Positions 31,352 through 40,087 of a stretch of DNA of 64,000 nucleotides are shown here, one piece after another. The notes under the pieces were generated by a model that did no database searches, had not been told where the DNA came from, and saw only the letters and a program-made list of their open reading frames with translations. The position numbers and the translations under genes are program-made. This DNA comes from Actinomadura sp. NBRC 104412 (GTDB lineage Bacteria > Actinomycetota > Actinomycetes > Streptosporangiales > Streptosporangiaceae), in contig NZ_BSTM01000015.1 of the NCBI RefSeq assembly GCF_030269515.1, positions 91,970 to 155,969 on the forward strand, read 5' to 3'. Positions within the stretch are counted from its first letter, which is position 1, and each line of letters starts with the position of its first letter.

Positions 31352-32293
31352 TCAGTACTCGTTGCCCGCGCGCAGCCAGGCGATGTAGTCGGCGACGGAG
31401 CGTTCGGTGTCGTAGGCGGGCGCGAAACCGGTGTCCTTCTGGAGCCGGGTGATGTCGAGCCAGCTCGGGCGCCCGGTCCCTCCGGTGGGGAGGTCGATCC
31501 GGGCGTCCGGGACGACCTGCTTGATCGCGGCGATGAGCTCCACGTTGGTGGTCGCGCGCCCGGACGCGACGTTGTAGGTGCGGTGGCCGAGCCGGTCGGC
31601 GAGCTGGAGGAGCGCGATGGCCCGTCCGGTGTCCTTCACGTAGCACAGGTCGATGGAGTCCTCCGCGTACGCGGGCGCGCGCATGGGCCTGAGATCCGGC
31701 TCGGTCCCGTGGACGGCGGCGCGGACGAGTTCGGGGGCGGCGAAGAACAGCGGGCCGTGGGGGTCGAGCGGGCCCCAGGTCGCGGAGATCCGGCAGTTGA
31801 CGATCTCGATGCCGGTGGTGTCCGCCAGATGGTCGTTCAGCAGCTCGCCGATCTTCTTGAAGGTCGGGATCAGGTGGGGCGCGGTCATGGGCAGCGGCAG
31901 GTCCTCGCTGAGCGGCCCCTCGCGGGTGAGGCCGCTGTAGACGCCGATCGTGCTCGCGACGCCCACTCGCCGCACGCCCCACTCCTGGGCGGCCTGGACG
32001 ATGTTGAGCAGGCCGCCCACCGCCCTTCGCGTCGCCTCGACGGGCCGCTCCGGGTCGGGTGGCCACGGCATGGAGCCCGCCAGGTGGACGATGCCGGTGA
32101 TCTCGTGGCGCTTGCCGATGTCGAGCAACCCCGGCAGATCGGTGATGTCGGCCCGCTCCACGATCACCCGTTCGCCGTCGAAGGGCGCCGGCGCGTTCCG
32201 GCGCTGGACGAGCACGCAGCTCGCGCCGAGGTCGAGCAGCGCCCGCACGGTGTGAGTGCCGATGAACCCCAGACCTCCCGTGACCAGGATCAT
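31352..32293 (-). CDS. NAD-dependent epimerase/dehydratase (extended SDR)
   Basis: 313-residue oxidoreductase of the extended short-chain dehydrogenase family. MILVTGGLGFIGTHTVRALL gives the GxxGxxG nucleotide loop; VHLAGSMPWPPDPERP and the Ser in ASTIGVYSG precede a Tyr position that is hard to place, so the catalytic YxxxK is not obvious. ATG 32293 has GGGAG at normal spacing (ATG 32299 is too close). Divergent from MarR with a 31-bp palindrome between; it is a probable MarR target. Substrate unknown. Confidence 0.8.
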   Translation of the reverse strand: MILVTGGLGFIGTHTVRALLDLGASCVLVQRRNAPAPFDGERVIVERADITDLPGLLDIGKRHEITGIVHLAGSMPWPPDPERPVEATRRAVGGLLNIVQAAQEWGVRRVGVASTIGVYSGLTREGPLSEDLPLPMTAPHLIPTFKKIGELLNDHLADTTGIEIVNCRISATWGPLDPHGPLFFAAPELVRAAVHGTEPDLRPMRAPAYAEDSIDLCYVKDTGRAIALLQLADRLGHRTYNVASGRATTNVELIAAIKQVVPDARIDLPTGGTGRPSWLDITRLQKDTGFAPAYDTERSVADYIAWLRAGNEY

Positions 32294-32317
32294 TGCCATG
32301 CTCCCTTCATGTAGTTG

Positions 32318-32348
32318 AGCTGATTATCAGTAGTACTGACATTCAGCT
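32318..32348. promoter_or_regulatory. MarR-type palindromic operator
   Basis: Arms 32318-32332 (begins AGCTGA, ends TCAGTA) and 32334-32348 (begins TACTGA, ends TCAGCT) form a 31-bp dyad around G32333 with 13 of 15 or so base pairs matched. It lies in the divergent region of the epimerase and MarR genes. A -10 TAGGAT (32355-32360) follows it and places the MarR transcript start at its GTG. Confidence 0.65.
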
Positions 32349-32366
32349 TAGCGGTAGGATTGGGAG

Positions 32367-32831
32367 GTGTCCACAAGCGAGGGTCCGGGGCCCCTGGTGA
32401 GCACGCGTCTGGGCTACTTGCTCAAGCACGCGCACGTGCTGATGTCCGAGCTGCTCAACAAGGCGTTGGCGCCGTACGGCATCGATGGGCGCGAGCTGGG
32501 GGTGCTGCTCGTCCTCGCCGGACACGAGCCCGGTTCCCAACAGCAGGTGGCGCAGCGGCTCGGCGTCGACCGCACCACGATGGTCGCGCTCCTGGACACG
32601 CTCGAAGACAAAGGGCTGGTGTCCCGCCATCCGCACGCGAACGACCGACGCCGCAACGTGGTCGAGCTGACCGAGACGGGCAAGAAGACCGTCCGGCAGG
32701 CCATCGAGGCAAGCGACAAGGCCGAACGCGAGTTCCTCGCACCGCTCAGCCCTCAGGACGCGGAACGGTTCCGCGACGCGTTGCAGACGGTCGTCACCCG
32801 GCGGGACCAGGCACCGGACGGACAGCGTTAA
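32367..32831 (+). CDS. MarR-family regulator
   Basis: 154-residue winged-helix regulator: GYLLKHAHVLMSELLNKALA, then SQQQVAQRLGVDRTTMVALL and the wing GLVSRHPHANDRRRNVVELT. This is a typical MarR responding to phenolic or similar ligands by family. GTG 32367 follows directly on the predicted transcription start (TAGGAT at 32355-32360), so it is probably leaderless. Likely regulates itself and the divergent epimerase. Its end overlaps the convergent lipoprotein gene by four bases. Confidence 0.9.
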   Translation: MSTSEGPGPLVSTRLGYLLKHAHVLMSELLNKALAPYGIDGRELGVLLVLAGHEPGSQQQVAQRLGVDRTTMVALLDTLEDKGLVSRHPHANDRRRNVVELTETGKKTVRQAIEASDKAEREFLAPLSPQDAERFRDALQTVVTRRDQAPDGQR

Positions 32832-33913
32832 CGCTGAGCGGCCAGGACGGCCTGGGCCAGCGCGGCGACCTCGCGGTCCATGGCCGCCTTGGACGGACGG
32901 TCCCTCCGGCCGTAGTCGATGTAGAGCAGAAGGTTGGCGCGGCGTACCAGGAGCCTGCTGGCGGTGCTGTCAACGTGATCCCGTTTGGCCTGGTCACCGA
33001 GCTTCGGCGCCCGGGAGCCGTCGCCACGCCAGGCGGCGAACAGCGCCTTCGCGACCGCCGTGCCGGATTGCCCGGTGGCGGCGCTCGGGGGCGGCGCCTC
33101 CACGTACACGGTCAGATGGCTCAGGCCGGGCGGGGCGTCGCCGTCCGCCCACTTGCAGCCGCCGCTCACCCCGGCGTCGCCGGGAGCGAGGTCACGCCGC
33201 CGCGCACCGGCGACCAAGCGGCGCGCGGCCGCGTCGGCTTGCGCGCACACGTTCCCGACACTGCGATGTTCGCCCCGCTGGTAGGCGGGTGGAGCGGCGG
33301 GCTGCGGCCGGGCCCCGAGCCGGGCGCCGATCTCACCGGCCGCGCTCACGAGCCCGGCTTCCAGCACGGCGAAGGAGGACACGGCCGGGCCGTACTCGCC
33401 GATATCCGCCTTCTGCTCCGCGAAGAGGTCGACGACGATGTTGCGCACCCGTACCGCCAGCCGGACCTCATGGTGCTCGCCGGGCAGCCGGTTGACGTGG
33501 ACGAGCCTCGCCTCGTCGCCCAGGCCGCGGACCGTGACTCCCCCGGGCGCCTTCGAGGTCGGGAGGTTCTGGAACCCGAGCCGCGCCTCATCGGTGGCGC
33601 TGCCGCCGAAACGCCTGGCGGGTGTGTGCAGGTGCGCCTCCGCCTGCAACCGGGCGAACATGTCGTGCTCGTTCACGGCCCTCCAGAGACACCGCCGTTC
33701 ACCCATGTCGGTGGCGGCGACGCGAAGCCGCTGCATGGTGGCGGCCGACACGGATCGGCACCACCCGGCGGGGACCCGCTGGAACTCTCCGGACCGCCAC
33801 TGCGGCGACGCGCTCGTGCCTTGGGCACCCGCCAGGCCATCGTTACCCGAGCACCCACTGATCAGTAGCACCACCGCGCCCAGGACCGCGGTGGCCGGCC
33901 GCGCCATGTCCAT
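32828..33913 (-). CDS. Lipoprotein of unknown function
   Basis: 361-residue predicted lipoprotein. The N-terminus has a hydrophobic stretch AVLGAVVLLISGC with a lipobox ending at Cys. The mature part begins SGNDGLAGAQ and contains scattered Cys (GWCRSV, RRCLWR, NVCAQA, GGCKWA) that could form two disulfides. The layout of two related halves resembles actinobacterial DUF3558-like lipoproteins, but I am not certain. Start is ATG 33913 or 33907. Function unknown. Confidence 0.6.
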   Translation of the reverse strand: MDMARPATAVLGAVVLLISGCSGNDGLAGAQGTSASPQWRSGEFQRVPAGWCRSVSAATMQRLRVAATDMGERRCLWRAVNEHDMFARLQAEAHLHTPARRFGGSATDEARLGFQNLPTSKAPGGVTVRGLGDEARLVHVNRLPGEHHEVRLAVRVRNIVVDLFAEQKADIGEYGPAVSSFAVLEAGLVSAAGEIGARLGARPQPAAPPAYQRGEHRSVGNVCAQADAAARRLVAGARRRDLAPGDAGVSGGCKWADGDAPPGLSHLTVYVEAPPPSAATGQSGTAVAKALFAAWRGDGSRAPKLGDQAKRDHVDSTASRLLVRRANLLLYIDYGRRDRPSKAAMDREVAALAQAVLAAQR

Positions 33914-33988
33914 GTCCTGAAGAACGGTGAGGACCGGCAGGACGTTCAATCGTTCCGGCTCCAAGGAGGAGCGGGCTCGCGGTCGGCG

Positions 33989-34010
33989 AAGGTGGGTTTT
34001 TGCCTACCTT
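33989..34010. promoter_or_regulatory. Small inverted repeat in a divergent promoter region
   Basis: AAGGTGGG (33989-33996) and CCTACCTT (34003-34010) pair over eight positions with one G-T wobble around a TTTTTG loop. It lies between the lipoprotein and the ABC-FtsX operon and may be an operator. Confidence 0.35.
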
Positions 34011-34101
34011 GATCGGCGTCTTTTCACCATCGTCGCGGGCTCCGCCGGTTCATAGCGTCTACATCGCCCCCCCGAAATGCAGATCGATGGAGGTAAGGAC
34101 G

Positions 34102-34938
34102 ATGAGGGGACGCAGACATGGACCCGCGGCCAAGGGGCCCGTCGAAGAGGCGCTCCGGCTTGAGGGAGTGCGCAAGGTCTACGGTTCGGAGGACAACCGG
34201 GTCACCGCGCTGGACGGGGTCTGGCTGTCACTGCCATCGGGGACGTTCACGGCTGTCATGGGCCCGTCGGGCTCGGGCAAGAGCACCCTGCTGCATTGCG
34301 CCGCGGGTCTGGACCGGCCGAGTTCGGGCCGGGTGTTCGTGGACGGCATGGAGTTGCCGGTGAGTGAGGTGTCGCCGTCCACGAAGAAGGGGCACGCCGG
34401 TGGTGGTGAGACGGCGCTGACCAAGTTCAGGCGGCGGCGGATCGGGTTCGTGTTCCAGCGGTTCAACCTGCTGCCGACGCTGACGGTGACGCAGAACGTG
34501 ACCCTGCCGCTGAAGCTGTCGGGCAGGCGGGCCGACAAGGCCAGGGCACGGGAGATCCTGGCCCGGGTGGGCCTGGGCGACCGTCTCGACCATCTGCCGT
34601 CCGAGCTGTCGGGAGGCCAGCAGCAGCGGGTGGCGATCGCGCGGGCGCTGGTGACCGAGCCGGCGGTGGTGTTCGCGGACGAGCCGACCGGGGCGCTGGA
34701 CTCGCGCAGCGCGCGGGAGGTCCTGGCGCTGCTCCAGGAATCGGTGCGGGTCTATGGGCGCACCGTCGTGATGGTCACCCACGACCCGGTCGCGGCCTCG
34801 TACGCGGACGCGGTGCTGTTCCTGGCGGACGGCCGGCTGGTCGGCAACCTGCCCTCGCCCACCGCCGAGTCGGTGGCGGAACGCATGACCCACCTGGCCG
34901 ACGAGGCCGAGCGGCAGCGCGCCACCGAGGGGGTGTGA
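34102..34938 (+). CDS. ABC ATPase of an FtsX/MacB-type exporter
   Basis: 278-residue ATPase of the LolD/MacB/FtsE group. Walker A GPSGSGKSTLLHCAAGL, Q-loop FVFQRFNLLPTLTVTQNV, signature LSGGQQQRVAIARAL, Walker B VVFADEPTGALDS and His in VMVTHDPVAASY are all present. A 30-residue charged insert (around SPSTKKGHAGGGETA) interrupts the usual position before the Q-loop. ATG 34102 has GGAGG eight bases upstream. It pairs with the permease three bases downstream. Confidence 0.9.
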   Translation: MRGRRHGPAAKGPVEEALRLEGVRKVYGSEDNRVTALDGVWLSLPSGTFTAVMGPSGSGKSTLLHCAAGLDRPSSGRVFVDGMELPVSEVSPSTKKGHAGGGETALTKFRRRRIGFVFQRFNLLPTLTVTQNVTLPLKLSGRRADKARAREILARVGLGDRLDHLPSELSGGQQQRVAIARALVTEPAVVFADEPTGALDSRSAREVLALLQESVRVYGRTVVMVTHDPVAASYADAVLFLADGRLVGNLPSPTAESVAERMTHLADEAERQRATEGV

Positions 34939-34941
34939 GGG

Positions 34942-36300
34942 ATGTTCGGTCTGGCGGTCAGGTCCCTGCGCAAGCGGGCGGGCGGGTTCGCGGCGAGTTT
35001 CGTGGCGATGTTCCTGGGCGCGGCGATGGTGATGGCGTTCGGCGCCATGGAGGACACCGCGATCTCCAGCGACGCCACCGGCGCCGCCGAGGAGACCCTG
35101 GTCACCATGACGATCGTCGTGGGCGGGTGGGGCAGCGCGCTGGTGATCCTCGCCGTCAGCTCCACGCTGGCCCTGTCGGTCCGGCAGCGGGCCGAGGAGA
35201 TGGCGCTGTTGAAGAGCGTCGGCGCGACCCCGGCCCAGATCGGCCGGATGGTGGTCGGCGAGGCCACCGGCCTCGCCCTCGTCGCCTGGCTTCTGGCGAT
35301 CGTGCCGGGGTTCCTGGGGGGTGCGGCGCTGCTGTCGCTGCTGCACTCCACCGACCAGGTGCCCGAGAGCGTGTCGTACGCCTTCGGCCCGGTGGCCCTG
35401 GGCATCGGGCTGACGCTCACCCTCGTCTCCGCGGTCGCTTCGGCGATCATCGCCGTCACGCGCACCGCCCGGGCCGCGGTGATGCAGTCGCTGGCCGACG
35501 CGTCGGTGGGCCGTACGCGGATGAGCCGCAAGCGCGTCGCCTTCGGGATCGTGTTCCTGCTCCTTGGGCTGAACCTGGCCGTGGTCACCGCCACGGTGAT
35601 GAAGGACGAAGGCATGAACGCGATGGCAACCGCGGGGCAGGCCGACATCATGGCCTCGCTGGGGCTGGCGCTGCTGGCCCCGTGGCTGATCCGGCGGGCG
35701 GCGGGCGTGCTGTCGCATCCCTTGGGGCTGCTGTTCGGAGTGGCCGGTGAGCTGGCGGTGAGCACGCTGCGCCGGCGTACCCCGCAGATGGCCTCGGTGT
35801 TGATGCCGATCATCCTGTTCACCGGGATCGCGACCGGCTCGCTGTACCTCCAGCAGATCGAGAACGACGCCACGGCCGCGGCCGGGCTGGTGTCCACGGT
35901 CGAGCAGAAGAACATCGCGACGCTCAACTTCGTGGTGATCGGGATGATTCTGCTGTTCACGGCGGTGATGCTGGTCAACACGCTGCTCGCGGCGACCGCC
36001 TACCGGCGCGGGGAGTTCGGCCGGCAGCGCCTCGTCGGCGCCACCCGCGGCCAGGTCGTCGGCGCGGTGGCGCTGGAGGCCGCGGTGCTGATCGGGCTGG
36101 GTCTGGTGTGCGGCGTCTTCGCGGCGATGTTCACCGTCCTGCCGTTCAGCGTCGCCCGCGCCGACGCGCTCGTCCCCGATATCGGGCCGCTCATCTTCGT
36201 GGCGGTGGCCCTGATCACCACGGCCCTCACGGCCGTCACCGCGATCGCCGCCGCCAACCGCGCGGCCAAAATCTCGCCGGTGGAGGCCGCGAGCCTCTAG
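34942..36300 (+). CDS. FtsX-like permease
   Basis: 452-residue membrane protein with roughly ten hydrophobic segments and FtsX domains: EEMALLKSVGATPAQIGRMV in the first half and RRGEFGRQRLVGATRGQVVG in the second. Works with the ATPase just upstream as an exporter or mechanotransmission complex (peptide or lipid release; antimicrobial peptide defence in related systems). Its ligand cannot be told. A strong bidirectional terminator follows at 36321-36353. Confidence 0.88.
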   Translation: MFGLAVRSLRKRAGGFAASFVAMFLGAAMVMAFGAMEDTAISSDATGAAEETLVTMTIVVGGWGSALVILAVSSTLALSVRQRAEEMALLKSVGATPAQIGRMVVGEATGLALVAWLLAIVPGFLGGAALLSLLHSTDQVPESVSYAFGPVALGIGLTLTLVSAVASAIIAVTRTARAAVMQSLADASVGRTRMSRKRVAFGIVFLLLGLNLAVVTATVMKDEGMNAMATAGQADIMASLGLALLAPWLIRRAAGVLSHPLGLLFGVAGELAVSTLRRRTPQMASVLMPIILFTGIATGSLYLQQIENDATAAAGLVSTVEQKNIATLNFVVIGMILLFTAVMLVNTLLAATAYRRGEFGRQRLVGATRGQVVGAVALEAAVLIGLGLVCGVFAAMFTVLPFSVARADALVPDIGPLIFVAVALITTALTAVTAIAAANRAAKISPVEAASL

Positions 36301-36320
36301 CGGCCCTGCCATGGGGGGGC

Positions 36321-36353
36321 GGGGTCCGCCGTCTCTGTGAGACGGCGGACCCC
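36321..36353. terminator. Strong bidirectional terminator hairpin
   Basis: GGGGTCCGCCGTCT (36321-36334) and AGACGGCGGACCCC (36340-36353) form a perfect 14-bp stem with the loop CTGTG. It lies between the convergent FtsX gene and the His-rich gene and can serve both. No T-run follows. Confidence 0.85.
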
Positions 36354-36375
36354 GGCACAGGTGCGCTACCTGCGT

Positions 36376-36666
36376 CTACCTGTGGTGGAAGTGGCCATGG
36401 TGATGGCCGTGACCGTGGTGGTGATGGTGGCCGTGGCCGTGGAAGTGGCCATGACCGTGGTGGTGGTGGCCGTGGTGATGGTGGTGGTGACCGTGATGGT
36501 GGTGGCAGGGGCGTCTCGGCGGGCACACCTGGGACTGCGCCGCCTGAGCGGTGGCCGTTTCCGTCGCGTTCGCCGCGGCCGCGGGGCCGAAGGCGGTCAG
36601 GCTCGCCGCCACGACGAAGCCGGCGGCGGTCAGCGCCGCTGAGCGCAAGGGAGTCGAAATCCTCAT
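36376..36666 (-). CDS. Secreted histidine-rich protein
   Basis: 96-residue exported protein. A Sec signal peptide (RISTPLRSAALTAAGFVVAA, cleavage near AAAA) is followed by a short spacer and a C-terminal 43 residues with 30 His, mostly in H-runs separated by single Gly (e.g. CHHHHGHHHHHHGHHHHGHG). Such tails bind Ni, Zn or Cu. A single Cys starts the His region, so it may dimerise. GGAGGG precedes ATG 36666. It stands alone between two terminator-bounded units. Metal storage, buffering or protection at the cell surface is inferred. Confidence 0.8.
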   Translation of the reverse strand: MRISTPLRSAALTAAGFVVAASLTAFGPAAAANATETATAQAAQSQVCPPRRPCHHHHGHHHHHHGHHHHGHGHFHGHGHHHHHGHGHHHGHFHHR

Positions 36667-36796
36667 GGTTCCCTCCAGGGGTTGGGGCACGAAGGCCCAT
36701 GTGTCACATGTCACATACCCTCACCGCACGCATCCGACTACAGAGAGTAAGTAGATCATTTCGGCGGATCGGGCCCACCCCGCTCGGGACCGGGAG

Positions 36797-37732
36797 TCAG
36801 TCGATCGGGGTCTCCAGGACCATGAGCCGGGTGCCGCCGGGCTCCTCACCGTCGTCGGGCGCGGCCCACATCCGCAGCACGCCGCCGGCGGTCTCCAGGT
36901 GAACGGGGTTGCGGGTGACCACGTGCCGGTTCGCCGACAGCGTGGTCACCGGGACCTCGTGACCGATGGCGCCGGTCCGCAGGTCGACCACCGCGATGCC
37001 GCCCAGGTCGAACCGTCCTCCGGAGGCGAGCGGGAACTCGGTCAGCCCGGTGCAGACCGCCGTGCCGTCCGACGCGGCGGCGCAGTCCTGGAAGTCCACG
37101 TAGTGACTCTCGTTCAGGCCACGGCGCAGCAGCCGGCCTCGATCGGTCCAGGTGAACATGCGGCGGGATCCCCAGGAGACGCCGTGCACCCGGCCCGTCT
37201 TCCGGTCGCGGACGACACCGCCGACATGGTCGCCGTACCGGAACGCCTCGGTGGCCCGCAGCGTGCGTGGATCCACGCGATACACGATCGACCGTGAGTC
37301 GGGCCGGTACTCCGCGACCGGAACCCACAGCGACCTGCCGTCGAAGTCGATCCCGCCCGGGTGGTACATGGTTCCCTCACCCAGCGTGATCTGCCGCAGC
37401 AGGCGGCCCGACAGGTCGAGCTCGAAAAGGTGCCCGCGTCCCCTGCCCGGGGTGCGGTCATAGCCGTCGACCGGCTCGGGGTAACGGACCGGCGGTTCGA
37501 TGACCTCGACGCTGGAGAGGTACAGCCGGTCTCCGACCCGCGCGAGCCCCTGGGGATGGAAGGTCGGGAACGTCAGGTCGAACTGCCGGGTGACGGTCCA
37601 TGCGGCGCCGCGGTCCAGGCTCTGTACGGCGGACACCACCTGGTCGGGGCGCCGCGACGCGATCCCGGCGTCCGCGGACAGGCCCAGCGTCAGCACGAGG
37701 ACCGTGGCGGGCACGGCATAGCGCAGCAACAT
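36797..37732 (-). CDS. Secreted beta-propeller-like protein (DUF6454-like)
   Basis: 311-residue exported protein with a signal peptide (MLLRYAVPATVLVLTLGLSA). The body has WD/SMP-type repeat hallmarks: FDLTFPTFHPQGLARVGDRL, LGEGTMYHPGGIDFDGRSLW, SIVYRVDPRTLRATEAFRYG and GGVVRDRKTGRVHGVSWGSR, similar to the DUF6454 family. Likely a calcium- or cofactor-independent external propeller; enzyme activity is unknown. Two Cys near residue 210 (DCAAASDGTAVCTG) may be bridged. Confidence 0.7.
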   Translation of the reverse strand: MLLRYAVPATVLVLTLGLSADAGIASRRPDQVVSAVQSLDRGAAWTVTRQFDLTFPTFHPQGLARVGDRLYLSSVEVIEPPVRYPEPVDGYDRTPGRGRGHLFELDLSGRLLRQITLGEGTMYHPGGIDFDGRSLWVPVAEYRPDSRSIVYRVDPRTLRATEAFRYGDHVGGVVRDRKTGRVHGVSWGSRRMFTWTDRGRLLRRGLNESHYVDFQDCAAASDGTAVCTGLTEFPLASGGRFDLGGIAVVDLRTGAIGHEVPVTTLSANRHVVTRNPVHLETAGGVLRMWAAPDDGEEPGGTRLMVLETPID

Positions 37733-37908
37733 CCTGTCGCCTCCTTACGGCGGGCTTCTCTGACGCGCCGCACTCAACCACTCCGCCCGGCATCTCCGGG
37801 ACCCCGCGAATGATCGAAAGATGACCGTTGGATGAAACCCCAGGTCGCACAGCCGGCGGGAACATTTGTCCAAGACCGGTGAGCGAACCTCGATGCATCG
37901 TTCGGTGC

Positions 37909-38718
37909 ATGAGTGAGTCTGAGGTCAAGAGCTCCCATCGGATGCACGTGATCCACGACGGTTCGCGCCGGGCGTCGCCGCTGCTGCTCATTCACGGGTC
38001 GGGGGCCTCGAGCGGCTGCTGGGCCCCGCTGGTCCCGGCGCTCGCCGGCCGCCACCATGTCGTCCGGGTCGACCTGCCGGGCTGCGGCCAGTCCCCGCCC
38101 GCCGCGTCGTACGACGTACCCGACCAGGCGGGGCGGGTGGCGCGGGTACTGGACGATCTCGGCATGGACCACGTCACCGTGGTCGGGCACTCCGGCGGTG
38201 GCTATGTCGCCACCGCGCTCGCCGAACGGCGTCCCGATCTGGTGGGGTCGATCGCGCTGGTCAGTACCGGGCCGCGTCCGGACGCGCTCCTTCCGCAGCC
38301 GGTGATCCTGCGGGTGCTGCTGGGGCCGCCGTTCGGACCGCTGCTGTGGTCGAGGCGTTCGGACGCGATGATCCGTAAGGGGATCGCGGCGACGGCCGCC
38401 CGGCCGGTGGACATCCCCGACGACATGGTGGCCGAGCTCAGGGGCACCACCTACCGCGCGTTCAGGGAGGTGCTGCGGAAGAACGGCGCGTACATCGCCG
38501 AACGGAGCGTGCCCGAGCGGCTCGCCGCCCTCGACGTCCCCGTCCTGGTGATCTTCGGTGCCGCCGATCCTCGCTGGGACCCGTCGTCGGCACGCCACTA
38601 CGAGGCGGTGCCGGGCGCGCGGGTCGAGATGCTGGACGGCGTCGGGCACCTGCCCATGTTCGAGGCGACCGAGGCCACAGGCGAACTGCTGTCGGCCTTC
38701 GCCGCCGTGGGACGCTGA
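37909..38718 (+). CDS. Alpha/beta hydrolase
   Basis: 269-residue alpha/beta-fold enzyme. LLLIHGSGASSGCWAPLVPA (oxyanion), RVDLPGCGQSPPA, GHSGGGYVATALAE (nucleophile Ser), FGAADPRWDP (Asp) and DGVGHLPMFE (His) complete the catalytic triad. The ATG 37909 is preferred over an in-frame upstream start at 37828. An ATGCA/TGCAT dyad (37893-37910) overlaps the start. Substrate unknown. Confidence 0.88.
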   Translation: MSESEVKSSHRMHVIHDGSRRASPLLLIHGSGASSGCWAPLVPALAGRHHVVRVDLPGCGQSPPAASYDVPDQAGRVARVLDDLGMDHVTVVGHSGGGYVATALAERRPDLVGSIALVSTGPRPDALLPQPVILRVLLGPPFGPLLWSRRSDAMIRKGIAATAARPVDIPDDMVAELRGTTYRAFREVLRKNGAYIAERSVPERLAALDVPVLVIFGAADPRWDPSSARHYEAVPGARVEMLDGVGHLPMFEATEATGELLSAFAAVGR

Positions 38719-38753
38719 CGCCCCGGCTTGGGGCGCGCGCATAAACTGCTCGC

Positions 38754-39599
38754 ATGCTGCCGGCCGGGACGCCGTTCGACTGGACGGGTGCAGAGGTCGC
38801 CGTCCCCTGCCCGTCGCATCGGCTGCCGGGGATCAGCATGGCCGGGTTCCGGCATCGCGTCTCACAAGGCTCCGGCATCGCCATGGTCGCGCACCCGTCC
38901 GTCACCCTGCTCGTCGATCTGAGCGAGGGGGAGGGCATCGTCTACGACCGCGCCGGCCGGCGCGAACGCGGCAGCGTCGTCGTCGGGCTTCTGCCCGGCG
39001 AGCTGCGTGCCACCGGCCACGGGACCGGAGAGTGCTTGCAGATCCGGCTGGAACCGGACGTGGCGGCCGACGTGCTCGGCGTGTCCACCGAGCTCACCGG
39101 GACGCTGGCGCCCCTCGCCGATGTGTGGGGCCGCGAGGCCGGGCGGGTCGAGGACAGGTTGCGCTCCGCGACGTCCTGGGACGAACGGTTCGCGACCGCG
39201 GCGGACACCCTCGCCCGGCGGATCGGATCCCGCCCCCCGGTGGATCCGGAGGTCGCCCATGCCTGGCGGCGGACGCTCACCAGCCGGGGCCGGGTGCGGG
39301 TCGAGTGCCTGGCCGAGGAGGTGGGCTGGAGCCGCAAGCGCCTGTGGGCCCGTTTCCGGTCGCAGCTCGGCATCACCCCCAAACGCGCCGCCCGGCTCGT
39401 GCGCTTCGACCACGCCGCCCACCTTCTGGCGGCCGGTCACGCCGCCGCGGGCGTCGCCACCCGCAGCGGCTACGCCGACCAGTCCCACCTCCACCGTGAG
39501 GTCAAGACGTTCACCGGGCTCACCCCCGCGGCCGTGGCCACGGCGCCATGGCTCGCGATCGACGACGTCGCCTGGCCGCGGACCGCGCGGCCCCGATGA
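38754..39599 (+). CDS. AraC-family regulator
   Basis: 281-residue regulator. The C-terminal AraC region is clear: RVECLAEEVGWSRKRLWARF and the second motif AAGVATRSGYADQSHLHREV followed by FTGLTPAA. The N-terminal 180 residues form the ligand-binding part. It follows the alpha/beta hydrolase by 35 bases and could control it. Confidence 0.88.
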   Translation: MLPAGTPFDWTGAEVAVPCPSHRLPGISMAGFRHRVSQGSGIAMVAHPSVTLLVDLSEGEGIVYDRAGRRERGSVVVGLLPGELRATGHGTGECLQIRLEPDVAADVLGVSTELTGTLAPLADVWGREAGRVEDRLRSATSWDERFATAADTLARRIGSRPPVDPEVAHAWRRTLTSRGRVRVECLAEEVGWSRKRLWARFRSQLGITPKRAARLVRFDHAAHLLAAGHAAAGVATRSGYADQSHLHREVKTFTGLTPAAVATAPWLAIDDVAWPRTARPR

Positions 39600-39614
39600 C
39601 GGGGAGCGCTTGTC

Positions 39615-40082
39615 GTGCCCGCGCACAAGACCAGCCCGCACAAGACCGTCCCGCAGAAGACCGTCACGGAGAAGGCGCTGTGCTACATCGTCCGTGACGG
39701 TCGATTGCTGGTCTTCCGGCACACCGGCCACAGCTGCGAACGGGTCGGAATCCAGGTCCCGGCCGGGACCGTCCGGCCGGACGAGACCCCGGAGGAGGCG
39801 GCCCTTCGGGAAGCCCAGGAGGAGACGGGCTTCACCGGGTTCTCGATCGTGCGGAAGCTCGGCGAGGTCACGTACGACATCACCCCTTACCGATTCGAGA
39901 TCCAGCGCCGCCACGTCTTCCATGTGCGGCTCGCCGAACCCACTCCGCCACGGTGGGCCGGCCGGGAACTCCATGACGGTCAGGGGGATCCGACCGACTT
40001 CGAGTGCTTCTGGATTCCGCTGGAAGACGGCCATGTCCTCCAGTCCGGCCAAGGCGCGTTACTCGGGGCGCTCTACGACTGA
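39615..40082 (+). CDS. NUDIX hydrolase
   Basis: 155-residue hydrolase of nucleoside-diphosphate derivatives. The Nudix box is GTVRPDETPEEAALREAQEE plus TGF, matching GX5EX7REUXEEXGU. The N-terminus has a short repeated HKTSP/HKTVP/QKTVT segment (15-base imperfect repeats at about 39621-39680), so the true start may be downstream of GTG 39615. It converges with the SDR operon, with only five bases between the stops. Substrate unknown. Confidence 0.88.
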   Translation: MPAHKTSPHKTVPQKTVTEKALCYIVRDGRLLVFRHTGHSCERVGIQVPAGTVRPDETPEEAALREAQEETGFTGFSIVRKLGEVTYDITPYRFEIQRRHVFHVRLAEPTPPRWAGRELHDGQGDPTDFECFWIPLEDGHVLQSGQGALLGALYD

Positions 40083-40087
40083 GATGC

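Noticed and set aside
34228..36312. 694-residue minus-strand frame over the ABC-FtsX genes
   Set aside because: Gly/Arg/His/Asp-rich low-complexity product, antisense to clear ATPase and permease motifs.
39621..39680. 15-base imperfect repeats at the Nudix start
   Set aside because: No spacers and in frame (HKTSP/HKTVP/QKTVT); a coding repeat, not a regulatory array.
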